Origin: Deltaproteobacteria bacterium
Lineage (GTDB): Bacteria > Myxococcota_C > UBA6777
Length of the DNA stretch: 46,611 nt
Assembly (NCBI GenBank): GCA_006226375.1
Contig: SBHC01000045.1
Coordinates: 1 to 46,611, forward strand
Direction of reading: 5' to 3'
The translations under genes and the position numbers were made by a program. How positions within the stretch are numbered: the stretch's first letter is position 1; each line of letters starts with the position of its first letter. Shown here piece after piece: positions 25,737-34,702 of the stretch. The notes under the pieces were generated by a model. That model was given only the letters and a program-made list of their open reading frames with translations. It ran no database searches and was not told the DNA's origin.

Positions 25737-27224
25737 TCAACGTGAGGTGAAGGCGAAGGAGGCGCTCGACTTGGCAGCAGTGGTCGGAGGTGCTGCGTTC
25801 AAACGTTGCCTGAACTTGGGAGCTTGCTTGCGATGAAGGATGTAGAAGATCGTGGCGCTTGTGCTGGCTGCCAGCGTCACGCCAAGGGACACCATCGCTG
25901 TGATGTAGAGGCTTTGTGAGGTTTGGACGAGCGAAGCATCCAGCTGCCCTGTACCCGACGACGCGTTGAGCTTTACCTGTGCGTCGTTGAAGTATTTGCG
26001 GGAGAGTCCATACGTAACACCCGTTGCGACAAGGCCGGTTGCTGCGATACCGAGTGAGGCATGGAACGCAGAGCGAAGCGCAGAAGGTTGTTGCTGTTGT
26101 GGTGTCTTGGGGTGGGTCAGCCAGGCCATGCCCTTGGAAGCAGACGCTAGATAGGTCAGCTGCATCATCTTTCTGGGTTGCAGCTTGTGTTGCTGTCCGC
26201 GGCGAAGCTGTAGGTTCTGTACCCGATAACTTTCAGGGCTGCGGTGGACAACAATGTACTCTCCTGGTGGCAGGCCAATCGAAACACGACGTCCTTTTCG
26301 CTTGTTGATCTCGGCGATAAGTTGGGTCCGATCGCGATTGAGGATGTAGTAGAGACCTTGTGTTGCAGGGACCAGTTGAAGCCGAGCGGACGCTCGCTGG
26401 AGGTGGGTCAAGATAAGGTGCCCGTGACCTCGGAGTTCGTTGCGAAAGCTTGGGTGCTGAACCCCACGTGACAAAAACACGGTGTGGGAGATGGTTCGTC
26501 GGTACACGTAGCTGTAAAGCTCTCGGAGACTTACCTGGTTGTCACGATCTTGGTCCGCGGCGCCACGAAGGCCAGAGAGAAGATAATGAGTGAAGATGGA
26601 GCCCCGGAGCTGGTCGAGTTCGTGGGAGTCCTCGCCGACTCCACTCGACGTAATCATGGCCATTCCTTCTGTCGTGGTGTGACGGATACGAGGGGGAAGG
26701 GGCATCTGACGGCGAATGCGTCGGGCTCCCTTGGTGCCACGAACTTGCAGAAGCTGACCGCTGCGGCAGGTGTCCAATACCGCCAGCCGAACGTGAGCCG
26801 AAGATGTTTTTAACCACTGGCGCAAGCGCTGGAATGAGAGCTTGGCACGACCCAGGTGCAGCGCTCGTCGATCGGCGTGTCCTGAGTAGTAGAACAACAG
26901 GGTAACTTTTTTGTCGGGTGAGCGTTGCCGAATTTGCTTGATCTTGCGCTCCAGGTTTTTCCAGGTTCGCTGAAGCGTGTGGATGTTCTTTTCCAGGAGC
27001 AAATAGGTGTTGCCCGGCGAAAATCCACCCAACTCTTTGAGGGTGCGATGCAGACGTCGGGCATCGCTGTGGGAGTAACGAAGGGGACGATCGGTTGTGT
27101 CTCCTTTGTTGTTCCCTACCAAGATCGCGAAGTGGACAGACTGGCTGTTGGTTGCAGCATGGGCCGACAAAGGTCCAAGGCTAGCGCTCACCACAAGACT
27201 GATACAAAAGGCTAAGAATCGCAT
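25737..27224 (-). CDS. Secreted caspase-like protein (peptidase C14 type)
   Basis: 495 residues. The signal peptide ends at AHA-A (about 23/24). The caspase-hemoglobinase fold dyad is present: His116 in YYSGHAD and Cys153 in DTCRSG, after FAILVGNNKGD, the usual first strand. An EF-hand-like loop DQDRDNQVS follows near residue 230, as in many bacterial caspase homologues. A beta domain with PEGA-like character (VSIGLPPGEYIVVH) comes next, then two membrane helices near the C-terminus (about 386-405 and 430-455). An export signal together with a caspase domain implies action in the periplasm. AGGAAGA precedes the ATG. The substrate is unknown; neighbouring lipoproteins or the pseudo-matrixin are possible partners. 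Confidence 0.9.
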   Translation of the reverse strand: MRFLAFCISLVVSASLGPLSAHAATNSQSVHFAILVGNNKGDTTDRPLRYSHSDARRLHRTLKELGGFSPGNTYLLLEKNIHTLQRTWKNLERKIKQIRQRSPDKKVTLLFYYSGHADRRALHLGRAKLSFQRLRQWLKTSSAHVRLAVLDTCRSGQLLQVRGTKGARRIRRQMPLPPRIRHTTTEGMAMITSSGVGEDSHELDQLRGSIFTHYLLSGLRGAADQDRDNQVSLRELYSYVYRRTISHTVFLSRGVQHPSFRNELRGHGHLILTHLQRASARLQLVPATQGLYYILNRDRTQLIAEINKRKGRRVSIGLPPGEYIVVHRSPESYRVQNLQLRRGQQHKLQPRKMMQLTYLASASKGMAWLTHPKTPQQQQPSALRSAFHASLGIAATGLVATGVTYGLSRKYFNDAQVKLNASSGTGQLDASLVQTSQSLYITAMVSLGVTLAASTSATIFYILHRKQAPKFRQRLNAAPPTTAAKSSASFAFTSR

Positions 27225-27456
27225 GGGTCTTCCTGTTGCTGAACATACTTCTGCTCATCATCCTAAACGAGAAGCAGCGCAATTCTTGTGCAAAAAAAGA
27301 TCCGACAAGCTTCCACGTACGAGTGTGTCGTACCAAAAACCGTGGACGTCATCCACCATTGTAAGGCGCAAAACACAACACATCAACTGTGGTTGTTTTT
27401 GGGGATACGTTGAGATGTATGGGGATAAGGAAGAGGGAAGGGAGCGAAGGGAGGTC

Positions 27457-27762
27457 TTACCAGCTGGACTTGGTCACACCGGGGATTTGACCGCGCAGAG
27501 CGTATTGACGGAAAGCAATACGGGACATGCCAAACTTGCGGAGGTAACCGTGGGAACGACCGGTCAGGTTGCAGCGGTTCTTGAGCCGAGTGGGGCTGGC
27601 GTTACGGGGCAAGTTGGAGAGCATGCGATACGCTTCGCGGCGATCTTCCATGCTGGTCTCGGGGTTCTTGATGGTTTCGATCAATCCGTCGCGCTTTTCT
27701 TTGTAACGGGCATTCAGCTTGGCACGCTTTTTCTCGCGAGCCACTTGGCTCTTTTTCGCCAT
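27457..27762 (-). CDS. rpsN: 30S ribosomal protein S14, zinc-free form
   Basis: 101 residues, the standard length of the long S14 form. It starts [13 protein letters not shown] and ends GVTKSSW, with the core [17 protein letters not shown]. It has a single Cys instead of the four-Cys zinc ribbon, so it does not need zinc. A perfect AAAGGAGAAT site precedes the ATG. It stands alone, away from any ribosomal operon, which often marks a second, zinc-independent copy used under zinc starvation, but here it may simply be the only copy. A 7-base inverted repeat (CACTTTC/GAAAGTG, 27808-27835) lies about 46 bases upstream. Confidence 0.96.
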   Translation of the reverse strand: MAKKSQVAREKKRAKLNARYKEKRDGLIETIKNPETSMEDRREAYRMLSNLPRNASPTRLKNRCNLTGRSHGYLRKFGMSRIAFRQYALRGQIPGVTKSSW

Positions 27763-28126
27763 GGGATTCTCCTTTAAGAATCAAGAGATAAGAAACGTTT
27801 TTATGGTCACTTTCCGATCTGAAAAGTTGAAAGTGCTTTTCCTAAGCCCGCCATTCATAAACCATTTGCCCCTTTCCTGTCAAGTCCAAATTCTCTACAA
27901 TGCGGAAGCTACCTGGGATGTGTGGCGTTGCCGCCTGGGAGCGTTCTCCGGCCGATGATGGAACCGATGGGTGGAAAGCCGGTCTGTGGGTGAGGTCTCT
28001 TGCATTTTCGGGCAAACTGGTTATATCGAGTCTGGCCCAGCGCATCAGGTTTTTACTTTGATGCTCTTTTAAATGACTGGGTGTGCTGTGTAGACTGTCC
28101 TTTGCTGAAGTGGGGCGTTGAGTTTT
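27763..28126. other. Divergent intergenic region between rpsN and transporter gene
   Basis: About 360 bases. It must hold the rpsN promoter on the minus strand and the transporter promoter on the plus strand. The inverted repeat CACTTTC/GAAAGTG (27808-27814 and 27829-27835) may be an operator of the rpsN promoter. It does not match a Zur box that I can recall. I see no gene. Confidence 0.4.
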
Positions 28127-30031
28127 ATGAAGTTTGGAACATTGGCCCTGTTGTGCCTGTCCGTTTTGGCTCTAATCGTAGGGCCTATCGTGAGTTACGG
28201 CTTGCGGCGACGGCACTGGTTTTGGTCAGCATTGGACGGGTTTGTCTTGATTTCTGTGGGCGGCTTTGTGCTGCTTCACGTCTTGCCCCATTCGATTGAG
28301 AGCTTGGGCTGGTGGGCGTTGTTGATCGCTACGGTCGGCTTCTTTGCGCCAGTCTTACTCGGCAAACTGCACAGCGTCACCCAACGACGCGCCCAAAGCA
28401 TTGCGCTCGCGTTGGCCTTGGTAGGGCTTGTGGTTCATGCCGCCTTGGATGGGATGGCGTTGGGGCTTCCTAACAAGTCATCCTCTGGGTTCTCTGCGCT
28501 GGCGTTGGCGGTGGTGGTTCATCGTTTGCCGATGGGCTTGGCGATCTGGATGTTGGTTCGATCCTTAATGGGGACGCGAGCGGCCATTGTTGTGCTGGGG
28601 CTTGTGATTGCCTCAACGTTGGGCGGGTTCTTCCTGGCTGGACAGCAAGCCTTGATGGGTGCCACATGGGTGGGAGCGTTGCAGGCTGCTGTGGCTGGGA
28701 TGTTGCTCCATGTGCTCTTGCACCACCCCAACGATCCTGAGGACGAAGGTGTTCAAGTAAGAACTCCTCTGAAGTGGGCAGAGTTTCTTGGAGCCTTCGC
28801 GGGTCTTGCCATGGTTGGGCTGTTTTCTATGACCGAGTCGCACGATCCGGCTCACGCAGCTCATGCCGTGGACCATGCACACCACCTCTCTTCGTTTGGT
28901 CATAACTTCTTGCACTTGGCTCTAACCAGCGCTCCGGCGTTGTTGTTGGGCTACATCCTGGCGGGTTTGCTGCCGCTGCTGTTTCCTCGTTCGTCGATGA
29001 GTTGGTTGCGCAAAGGTTCCTCGATGGGGCAGGTCTCGCGCGGTGTTCTCTTTGGTTTGCCTCTGCCCATTTGTTCCTGCGGTGTTGTGCCTCTGTACCA
29101 AAGCTTGATCCGGAAAGGTGTTCCGACCACTGCCGCGATGGCCTTTTTGATTGCGACTCCCGAGTTGGGAGTGGAGTCGTTGATTCTTTCGGTACCTCTT
29201 TTGGGAGGTCAGTTGACGGGAGTTCGTTTGGCGAGCGCCTTTGTCGTGGCAATGTCTGTCGGTTGGTTGGTGGGGCGACAACTGCCCATGCCTGAGGCTG
29301 TGAAGGATGTCGAGCCAAGCCAAACCCAACAGACGTCATGGATGGACAAAGGGAAACGTGTCTACCGAACCGGGTTTGTTGAAATTCTCGATGACACCGC
29401 TCCCTGGATCCTGGCCGGTTTGGTGATCGCTGCTTTGGTGCAACCTGCTGCCTTGACCAAGATGCTGGCTTACTTGCCTTATGGAACCGATGTGGTGTTG
29501 TTCGCCGTGGTTGGGATTCCCATGTACGTTTGTGCTTCGGGAGCCACTCCTCTTGCGGCGGCGCTTATCTTTGCAGGCGTGTCTCCAGGCGCTGCCATCG
29601 CCTTTTTGTTGGCGGGTCCTGCCACCAATGTGACGACCTTTGGTGTGTTGTCACGGCTGCACAGCACCAAGATCGCTGCGTGGTTTGGAGCGACCGTCAT
29701 TCTCTTCTCTGTGGGTCTCGGTTACCTCACCAATATGTTGTTGGGCGTAAAGTTTGCATCGCCCATGCAGGCTCACCACCATCACCATTCGACGTCCTGG
29801 TTGGAGTGGGGTAGCTTGGGGATCTTGGGCCTGGCGTTCCTTATGTCTGTGCTGCGTCAGGGAACGCACGGTTTCTTGTTGTCCATCTTCTCGTGGGGTT
29901 CCGGCGACAGCGATGAGCACGACCATGATCACAGTCATGAGCATGGTCACGAACACAGCCATGAACACGCTCATGACCACGAACCTTGCGAAACCAACAA
30001 AACCAGCTGCTGCTCCAAAGACCTGATCTAA
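28127..30031 (+). CDS. ZIP-like domain fused to DUF318/ArsP-type permease, with His-rich tail
   Basis: 634 residues from ATG 28127. The N-terminal half has about seven membrane helices with ZIP-type metal-site residues His104 and Asp108 in HAALDGMALG, and His132 in HRLPMG. A His-rich loop links it to a second multi-helix domain with the PF03773 permease core: Cys316 and Cys318 in CSCGVVPLY, then RKGVPTTAAMAFLIATPE and VYVCASGATPLA. The C-terminal tail is rich in His/Asp/Glu (HDHDHSHEHGHEHSHEH) and ends in CETNKTSCCSKD, likely a metal-binding sensor or chaperone arm. PF03773 relatives export arsenic compounds or other metal species. Direction and metal are inferred. It is a fusion of two transporter families not usually joined. 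Confidence 0.88.
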   Translation: MKFGTLALLCLSVLALIVGPIVSYGLRRRHWFWSALDGFVLISVGGFVLLHVLPHSIESLGWWALLIATVGFFAPVLLGKLHSVTQRRAQSIALALALVGLVVHAALDGMALGLPNKSSSGFSALALAVVVHRLPMGLAIWMLVRSLMGTRAAIVVLGLVIASTLGGFFLAGQQALMGATWVGALQAAVAGMLLHVLLHHPNDPEDEGVQVRTPLKWAEFLGAFAGLAMVGLFSMTESHDPAHAAHAVDHAHHLSSFGHNFLHLALTSAPALLLGYILAGLLPLLFPRSSMSWLRKGSSMGQVSRGVLFGLPLPICSCGVVPLYQSLIRKGVPTTAAMAFLIATPELGVESLILSVPLLGGQLTGVRLASAFVVAMSVGWLVGRQLPMPEAVKDVEPSQTQQTSWMDKGKRVYRTGFVEILDDTAPWILAGLVIAALVQPAALTKMLAYLPYGTDVVLFAVVGIPMYVCASGATPLAAALIFAGVSPGAAIAFLLAGPATNVTTFGVLSRLHSTKIAAWFGATVILFSVGLGYLTNMLLGVKFASPMQAHHHHHSTSWLEWGSLGILGLAFLMSVLRQGTHGFLLSIFSWGSGDSDEHDHDHSHEHGHEHSHEHAHDHEPCETNKTSCCSKDLI

Positions 30032-30059
30032 GCCCCCCTTTTGCTTCCAATCTTCTGAA

Positions 30060-30629
30060 TCATTCATCAAAGTATTGGGTGTAGTTTTCGATGCGTTGCT
30101 GGAGGCGGGCAGCGAGGAAAGGGCTTGCTGCGTGGAGTTTGTCCCAGATGAGCTGGGCTTCTACATGGTATTTGCGACGTTTGTGGTTCTTCCAATAGTT
30201 GGGAGGTGGGGCAAGGTTGGTGATGCGATCGGCGAGCTTTACCATCCAGACCTCTTTGGGTTGCTCCACGATCCGATGCAGACTGTCTTCCATTTGCTCT
30301 TGTTTGGTCGGCAGGTTCTTGTCTTTGGTTAAGGCGAGAACTCCATCCGCGATGGCAAGTCCAAATTCGCTGTGGACATCCTCGTAGGTGACGTCTGTGT
30401 CTTCGATCGTATCGTGGAGAAGCGCGCAGGCAATCGCGAGGTCTGCGTCGCAGGAGCCTGGTGTGTGGGCGAGGGCCGTCATGGTTTCCATCGTGACGAG
30501 GCTGAGGTGCATGACATAAGAAATGGGTGTTCCTGGAACTTTTTGCTCGCCGTGAGCGTAGGCCGCAAAGCGCATCGCTTTGTCGTAATTGGCCTGGGAC
30601 CAGGGGGAAGCAAGGGAATGATGGGTCAT
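30060..30629 (-). CDS. HD-domain phosphohydrolase (MESH1/SpoT-type)
   Basis: 189 residues, the size of a small alarmone hydrolase. Conserved residues line up with the RelA/SpoT hydrolase metal site: His41 in the HLSLV segment, His72 and Asp73 in LLHDTIEDTD, and Asp134 in KLADRITN. There is no synthetase domain. It may degrade (p)ppGpp or another nucleotide. AAGGAGAG precedes the ATG. Its stop codon lies 28 bases from the convergent transporter gene's stop. Confidence 0.88.
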   Translation of the reverse strand: MTHHSLASPWSQANYDKAMRFAAYAHGEQKVPGTPISYVMHLSLVTMETMTALAHTPGSCDADLAIACALLHDTIEDTDVTYEDVHSEFGLAIADGVLALTKDKNLPTKQEQMEDSLHRIVEQPKEVWMVKLADRITNLAPPPNYWKNHKRRKYHVEAQLIWDKLHAASPFLAARLQQRIENYTQYFDE

Positions 30630-30798
30630 GTTGTCTCTCCTTGTTGATCAAATTGTGGGATCTTCATGGGTTTCTCTTGATGGAAGCCAGCTCTCCTTGT
30701 ATTCTGCTGAGCCAAATACAAGACTACATACATGAGCAACTTCCAGCGTTCGTGATGCGTTGTTGCCCACAACATAGGTAGAGAGGGAGAACAAATCC

Positions 30799-32169
30799 AT
30801 GGAGAAGAGACAATCTCTTTTGCTGTGGGCCGGGCCTGTCTTGGGAGTCCTGGTCTGGGCGGTGTTGCGTTGGCAAGGTTTGTCACCGGCAGCTAGCTCA
30901 ACGGCTGGTATCACCATGCTTTGTGCGTTCTGGTGGGTCACGGAACCTGTCCCTATCCCTGTGACTTCATTGATTCCATTTGCTGCCTTCCCTCTTACAG
31001 GTGTTCTCTCCCACCGTCAGGTCGCAACCGCCTACGGTCACACGCTGATCTTGCTTCTGATGGGCGGCTTTATCATCTCGATGGCCATGGAAAAAAGCGG
31101 TACTCACCGTCGCCTAGCGTTGAACATGGTGCGGCTGGTGGGAGGCGGCGGGCGTCGGCTTGTGCTTGGTTTTATGCTGGCCACCGCCATCCTCAGCATG
31201 TGGATCTCCAACACCGCCACCACGTTGATGTTGCTTCCAGTGGCCTTAGCTGTCATCGAAAAGTCAGAAGACCAGCGCATCGCAGTTCCCTTAATGTTGG
31301 GCATTGCTTATGCCGCAAGTATTGGTGGTTTGGGGACACCTGTTGGGACGCCACCCAACGTCATTTTTATGGGGGTGTACCAAAAAACCACCGGGAAAGA
31401 GATGAGCTTTCTGGCCTGGATGAAGATTGGGATCCCCGCTGTTTGTGTTCTGCTTCCTCTGGCTTGGCTGGTTCTGGTGCGTAACCTCAAAGACTCCAAA
31501 CCTGTCGCCATTCCGGACCCAGGTCCGTGGCGTGCCGCGGAAGTTCGAGTCCTGCTTGTGTTTGGTCTGACTGCATTGGCCTGGATGACTCGGACCGCGC
31601 CGTTCGGTGGATGGAAAACCTGGCTTCAAATGCCAGGAGCGGGTGACTCGACTGTAGCGCTGGCCGCTGTGGTTGTGATGTTCCTGATCCCTGACGGTGA
31701 GGGAGACAGGCTCCTCGACTGGCCCACGGCACGGAAGATCCCTTGGGGCCTTCTCCTCTTGTTCGGAGGCGGCATTGCGATTGCCAAGGCGTTTGGGGCA
31801 TCGGGCTTGAGCAAGTCGATGGCTTCCCTGTTGTCTGGTCTGACGGCTTGGCCTTTGTGGCTGATGATCTTAACGATCTGCCTCACCGTCACGTTCCTGA
31901 CAGAGATCACGTCCAACACTGCCACCACGACATTGTTAATGCCGGTGTTGGCTGCAGCAGGCGTTGCGGCGGCGATTGATCCCAAGCTGTTGATGATTCC
32001 TGCTGCTTTGAGCGCCAGCTGTGCGTTTATGTTGCCTGTTGCGACGGCTCCCAACGCGATCGTCTTTGGTTCAGGGCAAGTCTCGACCCGGCAAATGGCG
32101 AAGGAAGGTGTGTTGATCAATCTGGCTGGCTCCTTCCTTCTCACTGCGGTGTGTTACTTCCTCCTCTAG
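30799..32169 (+). CDS. SLC13/DASS-family sodium-coupled anion transporter
   Basis: 456 residues with about eleven membrane helices. The two family signature repeats are present: SNTATT at 137-142 and SNTATT at 372-377, the hairpin tips that bind sodium and carboxylate in the VcINDY fold. A GTPVGTPPN loop follows the first. This family carries dicarboxylates, citrate or sulfate; the exact substrate cannot be read. AGAGAGGGAG lies upstream. The divergent HD gene starts 169 bases away. It sits next to a sigma factor gene with no obvious functional link. Confidence 0.93.
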   Translation: MEKRQSLLLWAGPVLGVLVWAVLRWQGLSPAASSTAGITMLCAFWWVTEPVPIPVTSLIPFAAFPLTGVLSHRQVATAYGHTLILLLMGGFIISMAMEKSGTHRRLALNMVRLVGGGGRRLVLGFMLATAILSMWISNTATTLMLLPVALAVIEKSEDQRIAVPLMLGIAYAASIGGLGTPVGTPPNVIFMGVYQKTTGKEMSFLAWMKIGIPAVCVLLPLAWLVLVRNLKDSKPVAIPDPGPWRAAEVRVLLVFGLTALAWMTRTAPFGGWKTWLQMPGAGDSTVALAAVVVMFLIPDGEGDRLLDWPTARKIPWGLLLLFGGGIAIAKAFGASGLSKSMASLLSGLTAWPLWLMILTICLTVTFLTEITSNTATTTLLMPVLAAAGVAAAIDPKLLMIPAALSASCAFMLPVATAPNAIVFGSGQVSTRQMAKEGVLINLAGSFLLTAVCYFLL

Positions 32170-32367
32170 CGCTTGCTGGATTCTCTCCACAAAATCCTTA
32201 AAAAAGTTTTCCCATCTTGGGTGTGCCTCCTCGTTTGGAAGAGTGAAGTGAGAAAGACGGCTTTCTTCTCTTCCAAAGTGAGAGGCCGACCCGTGCTAAC
32301 CGAACAGACTGCCAACAAACAGGTTTTGAGTGAACATTCGGCGCGTTCTCCGCGAACAGGTGGTGCT

Positions 32368-32946
32368 ATGAGCGGTGTAGATGGAGCTACTCCGAGCGCA
32401 ACACCTGCGTCGCCAAGTCCAGAGGACCAACGAAAGCTCACCGAAGTCTACCGACAATATGGACATCTTGTGGTCCGGATCTGTCGGGAAGTGCTGCGAC
32501 AGCAGCAAGATGCAGAAGACGCAATGCACGAAACCTTTCTCAAGTTCTGGCGGTACTCGGATAGGCTGCAAGAACCCCGTGAAGTCGTGGCGATGCTGCG
32601 ACGGATCGCGCTTTCGACTGCGATCGATCTGCTGCGTGCAAGGCAGCGGCAAGGTCGTTATGGAGAAGCCTGGCGCGATTTGCGGGAAGTGATGCACGCC
32701 GAAAAGTTGGACGAATCCGAATCCCGTCGTCACGCTCGTCAGCTTGTGTCCATGCTGTTGCAGGCCGTGCGAGTCGATCGTGACACCATAGAGATGACCT
32801 ACCTCTACTATATGGATGAAAAGACATTGGAGGAGGTCGCTGAACTAACTGGATATTCTCGAAGATCCGTGGGCATGAAGTTGCAGCGCTTTCGCGAAAA
32901 CGCTGCCAAGTATTGCAACATGCACGGAATTAAGTGGGAGTCGTAG
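32368..32946 (+). CDS. ECF-type RNA polymerase sigma factor
   Basis: 192 residues from ATG 32368, preceded by AGGTGG; a GTG at 32293 with an AGAGG site is an alternative. Region 2 is visible as LTEVYRQYGHLVVRICREVL with DAEDAMHETFLKFW, and region 4 as a helix-turn-helix (TLEEVAELTGYSRRSVGMKL). No region 3 or extra C-terminal domain is present. It is followed 27 bases later by a gene with an anti-sigma zinc motif, as in classic sigma/anti-sigma pairs, so it is probably held inactive until a signal. The promoter it recognises is unknown. Confidence 0.92.
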   Translation: MSGVDGATPSATPASPSPEDQRKLTEVYRQYGHLVVRICREVLRQQQDAEDAMHETFLKFWRYSDRLQEPREVVAMLRRIALSTAIDLLRARQRQGRYGEAWRDLREVMHAEKLDESESRRHARQLVSMLLQAVRVDRDTIEMTYLYYMDEKTLEEVAELTGYSRRSVGMKLQRFRENAAKYCNMHGIKWES

Positions 32947-32973
32947 AAGCTCTACGACAGAAGGAAGAGTCCA

Positions 32974-33966
32974 ATGGAATCCTTATCCACATGGCTGGAG
33001 CATGCACGAGAGGAACATCATCCCTCTCGAACACAGTGGGACTTGTACCTCCTGGAGAGTCTCTCTGTTCCAGAACAAGAAAACCTGGAGCATCACCTGA
33101 CGGCTTGCCCTCGGTGTGAGCAACAGCTTGATGAGCTGCGTGTGGAGCGCAATCTCTTTGTCGAAACGATGGACGTGGATGGTTTTCTTTCCAAGCTGTC
33201 AGCGTTGGCATCGGCTCCCTCGATCGCTGAGCCTGAACCTGAGGTGGACTTGATCCATTCAGGTGCCTTTGCGCCTTCTGTACAAGCGTTGCGTGACCAC
33301 GTTGAAGAACAACAGTTCCACCCAGAGACATCACAGGCGATCGAACGTCCTTCTGTGGAGAAACCTGCCACGTCGTTGTGGGAGCGATTGAGCCTGATGC
33401 TGCAATCTCTCCTCCGGCCGGTGGTGTGGGGTCCTTTGGGAGCGTGTGCGCTGGTTTTGGTGTTTGTGTTCCAATCAAACAACGGCCTGACTCCTGGCGG
33501 TCAGAATCCGGGCGCTTGTTTGGCGCTGGATGATTCGGATCACGGTGTTCGTCGCAAAGGTAGCCCTGAGATGCAGGTGTTCCTGTTCCGCGATGGGCAA
33601 CGAATGGTGGCTCGCTCCAAAGACCTTTACCGGGCTGGAGACATCCTCGCGCTTCGTTACAAGAGCAGCAGCTTCCGCTATCTGACGGTGGTGTACCTCG
33701 ACAACAAAGGTGAGATGGGCTGGCTCTATCCCCAGGCTCCTGGGCAGAGCATTCCCATCACTGCGCAAGGTGATCTCAAAGACAGCGTACAGCTGGATCA
33801 GGCCAAAGGCACCGAGCGTCTCCTCGCCTTTTTCTCCAAGAAACCACTCCAAGTCAGCGCGGTCAAACGACTGGCTCGCGAGAAGCTCAAGCCTGGTTAC
33901 TTGTCACAATCCTGCGAACTCTCCAACATCATCTTCCTTCACGAGTTGGTGCTTCACAAGAGATAG
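32974..33966 (+). CDS. Membrane anti-sigma factor with C-terminal beta domain
   Basis: 330 residues. The N-terminal cytosolic part carries the zinc anti-sigma motif HxxxCxxC (His41, Cys45, Cys48). A disordered Pro/Glu/Ser stretch follows, then one membrane helix (about 149-167). The extracytoplasmic part of about 160 residues is a beta-rich domain with DGQRMVARSKDLYRAGDILAL and VVYLDNKGEMGWLYPQAP, resembling the DUF4384 sensor-type domain. Release of the sigma factor on an envelope signal is inferred. AGGAAGA precedes the ATG. Confidence 0.88.
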   Translation: MESLSTWLEHAREEHHPSRTQWDLYLLESLSVPEQENLEHHLTACPRCEQQLDELRVERNLFVETMDVDGFLSKLSALASAPSIAEPEPEVDLIHSGAFAPSVQALRDHVEEQQFHPETSQAIERPSVEKPATSLWERLSLMLQSLLRPVVWGPLGACALVLVFVFQSNNGLTPGGQNPGACLALDDSDHGVRRKGSPEMQVFLFRDGQRMVARSKDLYRAGDILALRYKSSSFRYLTVVYLDNKGEMGWLYPQAPGQSIPITAQGDLKDSVQLDQAKGTERLLAFFSKKPLQVSAVKRLAREKLKPGYLSQSCELSNIIFLHELVLHKR

Positions 33967-34306
33967 GTCCACACCACAATCTCATTTCTTCCTTGCCTCC
34001 TTGCTTCCTTCTTTCTTTTCATTCTTTGACTTCTGCCGGACATTTTTGTCATGCCTTGTTCCAATCTTCCTGGCTGCTTGCTGACTGGGTTTTTTGGGTA
34101 TGTGTGATAACATAGTAGACTCCAACGTAAATAGGGACTGTTGTGCAGTTCTGGCATCGGGTATGCTTAGGGACATTCATCAATCAAAAGGATGTGTCTG
34201 TGGACTGATGGCAAAGCAACACTTCTCTGAAACTTGTTGTTGGCTGTCGGTGAATCCTGCAACAGCGTTGGGTGACTTTCGTTGTTGTTGTTTTTCATAG
34301 GAAAGG
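33967..34306. other. Intergenic region upstream of the MopE-like/radical SAM pair
   Basis: About 340 bases. The first 90 are pyrimidine-rich on the plus strand. The block from 34090 to 34170 is AT-richer and is the best place for a promoter of the downstream pair; TTGTGC (34139-34144) and TATGCT (34160-34165) are a weak candidate with a short 15-base gap. I see no gene or clear terminator. Confidence 0.35.
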
Positions 34307-34702
34307 ATGGATCTCATGAAGCAATGTTCCCACTGTGATGGTTTTGTTCCCGCGAATCAGGCCTCTTGTCCCCATTGTGACGCTACGATGTATACGGAGG
34401 AGGCTCGGACCTCTCCGCTGCAGTCGATTCGCAACATGAGCTGGAAGCAAAAGTTTGCAGCGACGGCAGGTGCAGGTGCTTTGATGATGACGTTGATGGC
34501 TTGTTACGGTGGTCCGCCGCCTTGTGAACTTGTCGACAACGACAAAGACGGATACTACGTCTGCAAAGAAGTTGGTCTGGAACAATACTCCAACGATTGC
34601 AACGACAATGATCCCAGCATCAATCCTGCTGCGACCGACACCAAAGGGGACGGTGTGGATCAAAACTGTGACGGTGTGGATGGAGTGAAATCCGCACAAT
34701 GA
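34307..34702 (+). CDS. Small membrane protein: zinc ribbon plus MopE-like repeat
   Basis: 131 residues from ATG 34307 (AGGAAAGG upstream); ATG 34316 is also possible. The N-terminus has two CxxC pairs (Cys7/Cys10 and Cys21/Cys24), forming a zinc ribbon on the cytosolic side. Residues 50-66 are hydrophobic and end in LMAC, so this could be a membrane helix or, if translation starts at Met44, a lipoprotein signal. The last 55 residues hold one MopE-like repeat: DNDKDGYYVCK ... DCNDNDPSINP ... DGVDQNCDGVDG. MopE repeats bind metal in several bacteria, and MopE itself carries an oxidised Trp. Its stop overlaps the start of the radical SAM gene as ATGA, so the two are translationally coupled. Confidence 0.85.
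   Translation: MDLMKQCSHCDGFVPANQASCPHCDATMYTEEARTSPLQSIRNMSWKQKFAATAGAGALMMTLMACYGGPPPCELVDNDKDGYYVCKEVGLEQYSNDCNDNDPSINPAATDTKGDGVDQNCDGVDGVKSAQ

Noticed and set aside
32173-32367. 65-residue N-terminal extension of the sigma factor
   Set aside because: It starts at TTG 4 bases after the transporter stop with no site and does not look like protein; AGGTGG precedes ATG 32368.
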